Below, piece by piece: positions 8,247 to 13,529 of a stretch of 13,529 nucleotides of DNA. Position 1 is the first letter of the stretch, and each line of letters opens with the position of its first letter. Both the position numbers and the translations under genes were made by a program. Location: assembly GCA_029936705.1 (NCBI GenBank), contig JAPYSD010000038.1:1-13529 (forward strand). The letters are read 5' to 3'. This stretch comes from Croceicoccus sp. Lineage in GTDB: Bacteria > Pseudomonadota > Alphaproteobacteria > Sphingomonadales > Sphingomonadaceae. The notes beneath the pieces were generated by a model. The model saw nothing but the letters and a program-made list of their open reading frames with translations, did not search any database and was not told the origin of the DNA.

Positions 8247-9758
8247 TCAGTCGCCCCGGTCCGCTTCCTGCGCCACCGCGTAGAGATAGTCGACATAGGC
8301 CATCACCGCCTCGTCCAAACCGTTGACCTTGGGGTCGCTGCTTTCGATCAGGAACCATTCGTTGGGCGCATGCGCACCGCTGCCGCGGCTAAGGCCGAAC
8401 TGCGACGCGGGCAGGTTCAGTGGCGGACCGTTGAAGATCACGCCCGGCCAGCTGCCGGCATTGCGCGGGATGATCGAATAGGGAACGCCGTCCTGTTCGA
8501 ACAGCGCCTTCTGCGCGCGGATCAGCGTGCTGTCCTCTTCCGTCTCGTTGGGGCCATAGCCGCCCGACACCGTCACCTGCACGTCGTCGAAGCCGCGCTT
8601 GGCCAGATGCGCCTTCAGCTTGGACACGGCCTCGTCCTTGGTCATCGCGGGGACCAGGCGGAATTCCAGCTTGGCCTCGGCCCGGCCGGGCAGGACGGTC
8701 TTGCCGCCGGGCCCGGTATAGCCCGCGTTCAGCCCCTGGATGTTGACGGTGGGCTGCGAATAGAACCGCTCCAGGCTGGTCACATAGGGTTCGTCGTCGA
8801 TCCAGCGGCCGACGCCCAGGCGCTCCTTCTCCTGCGCCTCGGGGTTCAGCCTCGCATTCTCGGCGATCAGCTCCTTCTGCCGCTCGGTCAGGGGGCGCAC
8901 ATTCTCGAACCAGCCGTCGATCGCGGGGGTGTGCCCATCATCCGCGACCAAAGTGTCGAGCGCCTTGACCAGCCGCCACGCGGGGTTCTCAATCCGGGCA
9001 CGGTTGGACGAATGGATGTCGGTCCTGGGATACTTGTCCGACGTCTCGCCGCCCACGACCAGCTGGAATTCGACCGCGCCCTTGGCGCCCAGCGTGATGG
9101 TCGCGCTGCCATCCTCGCCCTGCGCGGCAGAGGGGATGAAGACGCCGATGGTCTTCGCCAGCGCGTCGCGCACTTCCGGCACGGCGACCACCTGGTCGAA
9201 ATGGGTGGAGGCGACTTCCTCCTCTCCCTCGGCGACGAGGACGAGATTGACGGGCAGCTTGCGGCCGCTGGCCTGGATCGCCTTGATCGCGGTCAGGAAA
9301 GCGGTTTCCGGCCCCTTCTGGTTGACCGCGCCGCGCCCGACCATCGTCAGGCCCTCGCCCTCCCGCTCGACCAGCTGGCCTTCCAGTGGCGGCGAATCCC
9401 ATTCCGCCGGATCGAATTGTTTCACGTCATACATGAAATACAGGCCCAGCGTGGTGTCCGCCCCGGCGTCCAGCGTGGCGAATACCGCCGGCACGCCATC
9501 GGTGGGGATGACCTTGGCCTGCTGGAACCCGGCATCCAGCGCCAGCTGCTTCATGTATTCGGCGCCCTCGGGCGTGTTGCGCTTTTCCGCAGCGATGGTC
9601 GGCAGCGCGATCCAGTCGCGCAGGGCCTCGACATTCGCGTCATGCTGGGACTTGACCGTGCCCGCGATCTGGTCGCGGTCGGGGGTTTGCGCCGCCACCG
9701 GCATGGTCGAGGATGCCAGGAGCGCCGCCATCAGAACGCGCGAAAGCCGAACCGTCAT
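8247..9758 (-). CDS. Secreted M20-fold metallopeptidase-like protein with altered metal ligands
   Basis: The 503-residue product has a signal peptide ending near PVAAQ (about residue 24), so it is periplasmic. The M20 architecture is clear: the YDV..FDP..WDSPP region (110-124), GRGAVNQKGP (141-150), the Glu run EGEEEVAS (177-184), the lid/dimerisation-domain DIHSSN (His249) with ENPAWRL, and the C-terminal GAHAPNEW (His463). M20 enzymes are usually di-zinc dipeptidases or deacylases. Here the first ligand His of HxD is Met109, the bridging Asp of the GRGxxD motif is Asn146, and the Asp expected near 209-210 is not present. The catalytic Glu region and the last His remain. Hydrolytic activity is therefore uncertain. 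A G-run (GGGGGG) lies eight or nine bases before the ATG. It is convergent with the MscS gene, 107 bases apart, with no obvious terminator between. Confidence 0.85.
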   Translation of the reverse strand: MTVRLSRVLMAALLASSTMPVAAQTPDRDQIAGTVKSQHDANVEALRDWIALPTIAAEKRNTPEGAEYMKQLALDAGFQQAKVIPTDGVPAVFATLDAGADTTLGLYFMYDVKQFDPAEWDSPPLEGQLVEREGEGLTMVGRGAVNQKGPETAFLTAIKAIQASGRKLPVNLVLVAEGEEEVASTHFDQVVAVPEVRDALAKTIGVFIPSAAQGEDGSATITLGAKGAVEFQLVVGGETSDKYPRTDIHSSNRARIENPAWRLVKALDTLVADDGHTPAIDGWFENVRPLTERQKELIAENARLNPEAQEKERLGVGRWIDDEPYVTSLERFYSQPTVNIQGLNAGYTGPGGKTVLPGRAEAKLEFRLVPAMTKDEAVSKLKAHLAKRGFDDVQVTVSGGYGPNETEEDSTLIRAQKALFEQDGVPYSIIPRNAGSWPGVIFNGPPLNLPASQFGLSRGSGAHAPNEWFLIESSDPKVNGLDEAVMAYVDYLYAVAQEADRGD

Positions 9759-9871
9759 ATTGAATGTCCCCCCATGGTGAATGGCACGACGCTACCACCG
9801 CGATCGCGCTTTGCAACGGGTTTGCCGCGCTGCACATACCGCACCGGACGCGGTAAAGGCCCAGGCAGGGG

Positions 9872-9906
9872 AAAACCGGGGGCGTCGACGCGCCCCCGGC
9901 GGTTTT
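9872..9906 (-). terminator. Intrinsic terminator downstream of the DUF1508 gene
   Basis: Perfect nine-base GC-rich arms, CCGGGGGCG (9876-9884) and CGCCCCCGG (9891-9899), flank a six-base loop. On the minus strand the stem is followed at once by TTTT (complement of 9872-9875). On the plus strand TTTT follows after three extra bases (9903-9906), so it may work both ways. It lies just past the stop of the DUF1508 gene and should keep that transcript out of the M20 gene. Confidence 0.85.
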
Positions 9907-9917
9907 CGATCGGGGAA

Positions 9918-10097
9918 TCAGGCCGTCGTGTCGACCACTTCGGCGCCGGGGCCGTTCTTCAGGATCGATTCAATGGCGTTCTTCGCGCTGGCTTTCGAAG
10001 TATAGCCCTCGGTCCAGAACATGGTTTCGGAATTATAGCAGAAATAGGCGACATACTCGCCCTTCTTGTTCTGCCGGATTTCAAAGCGATGTGCCAT
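9918..10097 (-). CDS. DUF1508/YegP-like small protein (single domain)
   Basis: The 59-residue product matches the short DUF1508 (YegP) fold: FEIRQNKKGEYVAYF, then EGYTSKASAKNAIESILKN, the family's paired beta hairpin and helix signature. Well-known members such as YegP carry two tandem copies; this one has a single copy with little else. There is no signal peptide, so it is cytoplasmic. Its biochemical role is not established. The ATG at 10097 is preceded on the minus strand by a G-rich stretch (GGGGGC, about seven bases upstream) that can serve as the Shine-Dalgarno. Longer readings upstream in this frame run back into the flavoprotein gene and are not credible. A strong terminator follows the stop codon. 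The upstream gap from the flavoprotein gene is 89 bases with two small hairpins, so it probably has its own promoter. Confidence 0.88.
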   Translation of the reverse strand: MAHRFEIRQNKKGEYVAYFCYNSETMFWTEGYTSKASAKNAIESILKNGPGAEVVDTTA

Positions 10098-10129
10098 GGC
10101 GTTGCCCCCGTTTCTGGCCGTCTTGCGAT

Positions 10130-10149
10130 TGGTATCGCCATGGATACCA
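10130..10149. repeat. Short inverted repeat in the DUF1508 leader
   Basis: Arms TGGTATC and GATACCA (seven bases each) flank a six-base loop, 32 bases upstream of the DUF1508 start codon. It could be an operator-like dyad or a leader hairpin; there is no T-run. The arm length is modest, so chance cannot be excluded. Confidence 0.35.
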
Positions 10150-10155
10150 TCGCGA

Positions 10156-10178
10156 ACCGCGGGTGCAACCCTTGCGGT
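10156..10178 (-). repeat. Hairpin just downstream of the flavoprotein gene
   Basis: ACCGC+GGGT (10156-10164) can pair with ACCC (10068 offset from the loop GCA, at 10168-10171) and GCGGT (10174-10178), with a two-base TT bulge. It begins nine bases after the flavoprotein stop on the minus strand. Without a T-run it is at best a weak or Rho-assisted terminator, or a 3' end-stabilising stem. Confidence 0.35.
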
Positions 10179-10186
10179 ATTGCGCG

Positions 10187-11281
10187 TCAGAAGCGGTCGG
10201 CGCGGAATGGTGCGGGATCGACGCCCACGGCAGGGCCGACCGGATCGCGGCCCAGCAGCATGGCGGCGGCCATGTCGGCGGCTGCGGGCGATGTCTGGAT
10301 ACCGAACCCGCCCTGCCCCGCGCACCAGAAAAAGCCCGGAACCTGCGGGTCGAAGCCATAGACCGGCGCACGATCGGGCGCGAAACTGCGCAGTCCCGCC
10401 CACTTGCGCTCGACCGCCTCGACCTTCCAGTCGACGGCCTGCTCCAGCCGCTCGATCGCCAGCGCCACGTCGATCTCGTCGGGTGCGGCATCGCAGGCGG
10501 GCGACGGCGTCTCGTCATTCGGGCTCAGCCAGAGGCGGCCATGCTCTGGCTTGAAGTAGAAGCCCTCGCGAATGTCCAGCACCAGCGGCAGATCGGCTGG
10601 CGCCGCCGGCCGGCAGCGCAATTGCACCACCGTGCGGCGCAGCGGCGCGATGCCGATGGGCTTCGCGCCCGCAATGCGCGCCACCTCGTCCGCCCAGGCG
10701 CCCGCCGCATTGACGATGACGCGCGCCGTCAATGTGTCGCCATCGGCCAGCGTCAGCTGCCACGCATCCGCCTCGCGCCGGGCTGCCGCCAGCCGGGCGC
10801 GCGTCCGTACCCTGGCCCCGCCCGCCCTTGCGCGGCCCAGGAAATGCGCGTGCAGCGCGGCAACGTCGATGTCGGCACATCCTTCGCTCCAGGTGCCCAG
10901 CACCCATTCGGGCCGCAGCCCGGGCACCAGCTCGACCAGCCGGTCGCGGCCCAGCCGCTCGATCCGCGCTCCCAGCGCCCTGAAGCGCGCAATGAATGCG
11001 TCGATCGCCGCCTCGTCCTGCTGCCTGCCGATATGCAGCACGCCGCGCTGTGTCAGGAAGCCGCCCTCGCGCAGAAAGGGACCGCTGGCGACGGTCAGCG
11101 GAAAGATCAGCGGCCCGCCATAGGTCTCTTCCCAGAACGCGGCCGAGCGGCCCGTCGCGTGATAGCCGGGCGCGTCCTCCGCCTCGAGCAGCAGGACCGA
11201 CGCCTCGCCCACAAGGCTGGCGGCCAGGCTGGCGCCTGCCATGCCCGCGCCGATGATCGCGATGTCGCAGCTGTCCGTCAT
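10187..11281 (-). CDS. FAD-dependent oxidoreductase, D-amino-acid dehydrogenase (DauA)-like
   Basis: The 364-residue protein opens with the dinucleotide-binding motif IIGAGMAG (G11, G13, G16) and an acidic end to the second strand (LLLEAED, 31-37). The motif GYHATGRSAAF (39-49) follows, which is typical of the DAO-fold group that includes the D-arginine dehydrogenase DauA. A middle NAAGAWADE segment and the C-terminal GLRSFAPDRAPVYG and GQGGFGIQTSPA regions complete the FAD fold. The likely reaction is oxidation of an amino-acid-type substrate to the imino acid by a cytoplasmic or membrane-associated enzyme; the exact substrate is an inference. The start ATG overlaps the TGA of the alpha/beta hydrolase gene by four bases (ATGA), so the two form a coupled operon. 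Length and motifs are complete. Confidence 0.88.
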   Translation of the reverse strand: MTDSCDIAIIGAGMAGASLAASLVGEASVLLLEAEDAPGYHATGRSAAFWEETYGGPLIFPLTVASGPFLREGGFLTQRGVLHIGRQQDEAAIDAFIARFRALGARIERLGRDRLVELVPGLRPEWVLGTWSEGCADIDVAALHAHFLGRARAGGARVRTRARLAAARREADAWQLTLADGDTLTARVIVNAAGAWADEVARIAGAKPIGIAPLRRTVVQLRCRPAAPADLPLVLDIREGFYFKPEHGRLWLSPNDETPSPACDAAPDEIDVALAIERLEQAVDWKVEAVERKWAGLRSFAPDRAPVYGFDPQVPGFFWCAGQGGFGIQTSPAAADMAAAMLLGRDPVGPAVGVDPAPFRADRF

Positions 11282-12261
11282 TGGCGGCCTTCCCGGGCAG
11301 CATGCCCTGCCAGAAAGGCGTCGATGCGGGCCAGCGCGCGGTCGCGCACAGGATCGGCCTCGCGCAGGATCTCGTGCGCGGCCTCTGGCCCGAATTCCAG
11401 CAGCTGCGCATCGGGCAGCAGGCGCACTGCGCGGCGGATCGCGCGGGCACTGACCAGCCGGTCGGCATTGGTTGACACGACCAGCACGGGCACCCTGACC
11501 CGGGCCAGCATTTCGGCGCGGGCGGTGCGGCGCATCGATGCGGCGGCGCGTTCGACCCAGCCCCAGCTGGGCGCGCCCAATCGCAATTGCGGGCGCTCCT
11601 CGCGCCAGAACAGCTCGTCCTGATATCGGGAGGCGTCATGCGTCAGGATGCCCTGCCGCGCCCCGGCGGGCTGACCCGGCTTCTCCCCCATCTTCCATGC
11701 CGGGCGCGTGACGGGGCCCAGTGCCGCCATGAACCGTGCAGCACCATGCCACATCCACGGGGCCAGCGGCGGCCCGGCGAACCCCAGCATCGGCGCGACC
11801 AGCACCAGCGCATCGGGATCCGCCGCTCCTTCGGCGACGGCGCGCAGGGCGAGATGCCCGCCCATCGAGTGACCGACCAGCACATGCGGTCCGCCATCTT
11901 CGCGATTCGCCCGCGACTCGGCCTTCCAGGCGCGCCAGAAACCGCGCAGGTCGTCGATCCACTGCGCGAAATCGCCGATGTGGCCGGTCGCGTCGTCGCA
12001 GCCCAGCCGCCCCGATCCGCCCTGCCCGCGCCAGTCGATCGCGCTGACGTGCCAGCCCTCGGCAAACCAGTGCTCCAGTGTTTCCAGATATTTCTCATAC
12101 GCGTCGCCGCGCCCGCCCAGGAACAGCAGCGAACCGCGCGATTGCGCGGGTTCGGGCCAGTCGATGCGGCGAATCGCATGCCCGTCGGCGGCATGCCACA
12201 CCGATTCGCGCGCATGGGCGGGGATCGCACGGCGGACCGCTGCCGGATCGGCCACGGGCAT
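11278..12261 (-). CDS. Alpha/beta hydrolase, lysophospholipase-like (PldB type)
   Basis: From the ATG at 12261 the product has 327 residues. The nucleophile elbow is GHSMGG (Ser132). The likely acid is Asp267 in TNADRLVS and the likely base His296 in EAAHEIL, so the triad is complete. The region GGRGDAYEKYLE followed by AIDWRGQGGSGR resembles the monoglyceride-lipase/lysophospholipase group, which cleaves acyl esters; the substrate is not certain. There is no signal peptide. An in-frame TTG at 12291 would add ten residues. Neither start has a clear Shine-Dalgarno, so I prefer the ATG. The stop overlaps the flavoprotein start (ATGA). The gene is divergent from cpaA, about 130 bases away, and both promoters must lie in that gap. 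Confidence 0.87.
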   Translation of the reverse strand: MPVADPAAVRRAIPAHARESVWHAADGHAIRRIDWPEPAQSRGSLLFLGGRGDAYEKYLETLEHWFAEGWHVSAIDWRGQGGSGRLGCDDATGHIGDFAQWIDDLRGFWRAWKAESRANREDGGPHVLVGHSMGGHLALRAVAEGAADPDALVLVAPMLGFAGPPLAPWMWHGAARFMAALGPVTRPAWKMGEKPGQPAGARQGILTHDASRYQDELFWREERPQLRLGAPSWGWVERAAASMRRTARAEMLARVRVPVLVVSTNADRLVSARAIRRAVRLLPDAQLLEFGPEAAHEILREADPVRDRALARIDAFLAGHAAREGRQ

Positions 12262-12329
12262 GACGGAAGGTTCGGGCGGGGACGGGGTCAAGGAAGCGGG
12301 TTCACTTGGGTAACGGCATCTTCGCGGGC

Positions 12330-12347
12330 ATGGTTACTGTTTGGTAA
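12330..12347 (-). promoter_or_regulatory. Possible CtrA-type half-site between the hydrolase and cpaA genes
   Basis: Read on the minus strand the sequence is TTACC, then AAACAG, then TAACCAT. TAACCAT (12330-12336) matches seven of eight bases of the CtrA half-site TTAACCAT; the other half is imperfect and its spacing is one base off. It lies 57 bases upstream of the cpaA ATG. The call leans on the better match in front of cpaB. Confidence 0.3.
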
Positions 12348-12361
12348 GTCCTGCCCTTTAG

Positions 12362-12388
12362 ACCGGCCCCTAATCAGGGGGAACCGGT
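12362..12388 (+). promoter_or_regulatory. Leader hairpin covering the cpaA ribosome-binding site
   Basis: ACCGG (12362-12366) pairs with CCGGT (12384-12388), and CCCCT (12367-12371) pairs with AGGGG (12376-12380). The loop is AATC and GAA is bulged. AGGGG is the Shine-Dalgarno of cpaA, so the folded form would hide it. The structure lies just upstream of the start codon, where it could limit translation of the prepilin peptidase. Confidence 0.5.
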
Positions 12389-12393
12389 TGGAC

Positions 12394-12912
12394 ATGAACA
12401 CGCCACTCATCGCTTACGGACTGCTAGCGGCCTTGGCAATCGCGGTGCTTTACGCCGGGATCACCGACCTGCGCCATCGCAAGATCACCAACCGGCTGAC
12501 CGGCACGCTGGCGATCGCCGCGCCTTTGTTCTGGTGGGCCAGCGGGCTTTCGCTCTGGCCCGGCGTCGCGATCCAGCTGGCGCTGGCGGTGGGCTGGTTC
12601 GCGTTCGGGGCACTGCTGTTCCAGATCCGCCAGATGGGCGGCGGCGACATCAAGCTGTTCACCGCGCTGGCGCTGTGGCTCGAACCCTCGCTGTTCATGA
12701 TGGTCGTCCTGCTGACGATGGCGGTCAACGGCGTTGCCACGCTGGTCGTGCTGCGCGGCGTCCGGCGCGTCCGGCGCGAAGGGCTGCCCGTCGATGCACG
12801 CGCCACGCCCTATGGCGTGTCGGCGGCGCTGGCGATGCTGGTGATGTTCGCGGTCCGCTACGGCCCCGCGATCGAGACCGCGTTTTCGACGAATTCTTTG
12901 AATTTTGCGTGA
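12394..12912 (+). CDS. cpaA: Prepilin peptidase CpaA (A24 family), Flp/Tad pilus
   Basis: The 172-residue multi-pass inner-membrane protein carries both aspartates of A24 aspartyl prepilin peptidases: AGITDLRHRKITN (Asp28) and the GxGD motif as GGGDIKL (Asp89). These enzymes cut the leader peptide of Flp pilins on the cytoplasmic face. The size fits the short CpaA/TadV type, which lacks the methyltransferase domain of PilD. Hydrophobic segments fall near 5-23, 37-52, 55-75, 91-115 and 133-153. The ATG at 12394 is 12 bases from AGGGG(G). An in-frame TTG at 12388 has better spacing and would add two residues. The gene opens a pilus locus, with cpaB following after 102 bases. Confidence 0.92.
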   Translation: MNTPLIAYGLLAALAIAVLYAGITDLRHRKITNRLTGTLAIAAPLFWWASGLSLWPGVAIQLALAVGWFAFGALLFQIRQMGGGDIKLFTALALWLEPSLFMMVVLLTMAVNGVATLVVLRGVRRVRREGLPVDARATPYGVSAALAMLVMFAVRYGPAIETAFSTNSLNFA

Positions 12913-12925
12913 TGAGCGGGTCGCC

Positions 12926-12944
12926 TTGACCTGATTTTAACCAT
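12926..12944 (+). promoter_or_regulatory. Near-consensus CtrA binding site upstream of cpaB
   Basis: TTGACCTGATTTTAACCAT fits the CtrA consensus TTAA-N7-TTAA with one mismatch in the eight core bases (TTGA for TTAA) and correct seven-base spacing, and continues as the typical TTAACCAT. CtrA is the alphaproteobacterial cell-cycle regulator that activates pilus genes in Caulobacter. The site lies 71 bases before the cpaB ATG. Binding is inferred from the motif only. Confidence 0.55.
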
Positions 12945-12970
12945 TGCCGGTGAGTCTGGCAGCACGAGTT

Positions 12971-12985
12971 GGGGAGAGAATCCCC
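12971..12985 (+). repeat. Small leader hairpin upstream of cpaB
   Basis: GGGGA and TCCCC pair around the loop GAGAA, 30 bases before the cpaB ATG. The TCCCC arm could instead pair with GGGG at 13001-13004. A further hairpin, GGCT/AGCC (13003-13014), overlaps the Shine-Dalgarno GGAG (13009-13012). Alternative folding is possible but short. Confidence 0.3.
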
Positions 12986-13014
12986 GTTCCGATTGACGAA
13001 GGGGCTTTGGAGCC

Positions 13015-13529
13015 ATGGACAAGAAGAAGCTGATCCTGCTGGCCGTCGCGCTGGTCGTCGCGGTGGGGACCGCGCTGATGGCGCGCAGCATGTTCGCCGG
13101 GGGCACCGCCCCCAGGGCAGAGGCCGCCGTGGCCGAGCCCGAAGGTCCGCGCGTGCTGGTCGCCCAGCGTGCGCTGCCCGTCGGCACGATCATCACCGCC
13201 GACGCGCTGCAGTTCAAGATGTGGCCCAAGGAAATGGTGCAGGATGCCTATTTCGTCGAGGGCGAGGCCGATATGCAGAAGCTGCTCGGCACCGTCGCGC
13301 GCTTCCCCGTCACCGCCGGCCAGCCGCTGACCAAGGGCACGCTGGTGCAGCCGGGCGACCGCGGCTTCCTGGCCGCGGCCCTGGGCCCCGGCATGCGCGC
13401 CGTGACCGTCACCGTTTCGGAAAAGACCGGCGTCGCGGGCTTCGTGTTCCCGGGCGACCGCGTCGACCTGCTGCTGACGCAGGCCATCGGCGGCGGCCGC
13501 GACGAACCCGGCTTCAACGCGACCGAGAC
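13015..13529 (+). CDS. cpaB: Flp pilus assembly protein CpaB (RcpC), 3' end beyond the window
   Basis: The visible 171 residues begin with Lys-rich MDKKK and a single membrane anchor (about 6-24), followed by an Ala/Pro/Glu linker. A SAF-like domain follows (about 46-115): VLVAQRALPVGTIITADALQ, FKMWPKEMV and VTAGQPLTKGTLVQPGDRG. The next segment, GMRAVTVTVSEKTGVAGFVF, then PGDRVDLLLT, is characteristic of CpaB/RcpC. CpaB is a periplasmic part of the Flp/Tad pilus machine and is thought to connect the outer-membrane secretin with the inner complex. GGAG (13009-13012) precedes the ATG by two bases, which is rather close; GGGG at 13001-13004 is a possible alternative. The frame is open to the last base, so the gene continues outside the window, probably followed by cpaC and further tad genes. 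Confidence 0.92.
   Translation, partial: MDKKKLILLAVALVVAVGTALMARSMFAGGTAPRAEAAVAEPEGPRVLVAQRALPVGTIITADALQFKMWPKEMVQDAYFVEGEADMQKLLGTVARFPVTAGQPLTKGTLVQPGDRGFLAAALGPGMRAVTVTVSEKTGVAGFVFPGDRVDLLLTQAIGGGRDEPGFNATE

Noticed and set aside
8370..10361. A 663-codon open frame on the plus strand
   Set aside because: It is antisense to the M20 and DUF1508 genes and crosses the strong terminator; no recognisable domain.
10091..11623. A 510-codon open frame on the plus strand
   Set aside because: It is antisense to the flavoprotein and hydrolase genes, whose catalytic motifs are intact.
12926..12954. TTGACC as the -35 box of a sigma-70 promoter for cpaB
   Set aside because: No TATAAT-like box follows at 16-18 bases (the positions read like GGTGAG). 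The bases are better explained as part of the CtrA-type site.

Overview
The window is GC-rich, densely coded DNA with a strong third-position G/C bias. It reads as chromosomal sequence from an alphaproteobacterium, most likely in the Sphingomonadales/Erythrobacteraceae. That placement is an inference. It rests on the start of a Flp/Tad pilus locus (cpaA, cpaB), a CtrA-type motif in front of cpaB, and the mix of M13 peptidase, MscS channel, L,D-transpeptidase and DUF1508 protein. I see no phage, transposon, CRISPR array, tRNA or rRNA, and no non-coding stretch longer than about 120 bases except the 159-base gap at 9759-9917.

Region 1 (6-8139, + strand) holds seven tightly spaced genes: a secreted protein with three Cys-bounded repeats, an M13 metallopeptidase gene split by an in-frame TAG, a CPBP-family membrane protease homologue, an L,D-transpeptidase, a His/Asp-rich small membrane protein, a probable lipoprotein and a large MscS-type channel. 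Several junctions suggest translational coupling (TGAATG at 3565, TAATG at 5077). Almost every product has a signal peptide, lipobox or membrane segments, so the block reads as a cell-envelope module. A 118-base gap with a large inverted repeat separates the channel gene and may give it its own control.

Region 2 (8247-12261, - strand) holds an M20-fold peptidase with altered metal ligands, a single-domain DUF1508/YegP-like protein followed by a clear intrinsic terminator, and a two-gene operon. In that operon an alpha/beta hydrolase overlaps a D-amino-acid-dehydrogenase-like flavoprotein by ATGA.

Region 3 (12262-13529, + strand) begins a Flp/Tad pilus locus: prepilin peptidase cpaA, then cpaB, which runs off the end of the window. 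The cpaA leader can fold into a hairpin that covers its Shine-Dalgarno sequence, and a near-consensus CtrA site lies just upstream of cpaB.

The points most worth a second look are the single-codon interruption of the M13 gene, the three-repeat Cys/Asp protein, the M20 protein lacking several metal ligands, the double-domain L,D-transpeptidase, and the regulatory features of the pilus locus.
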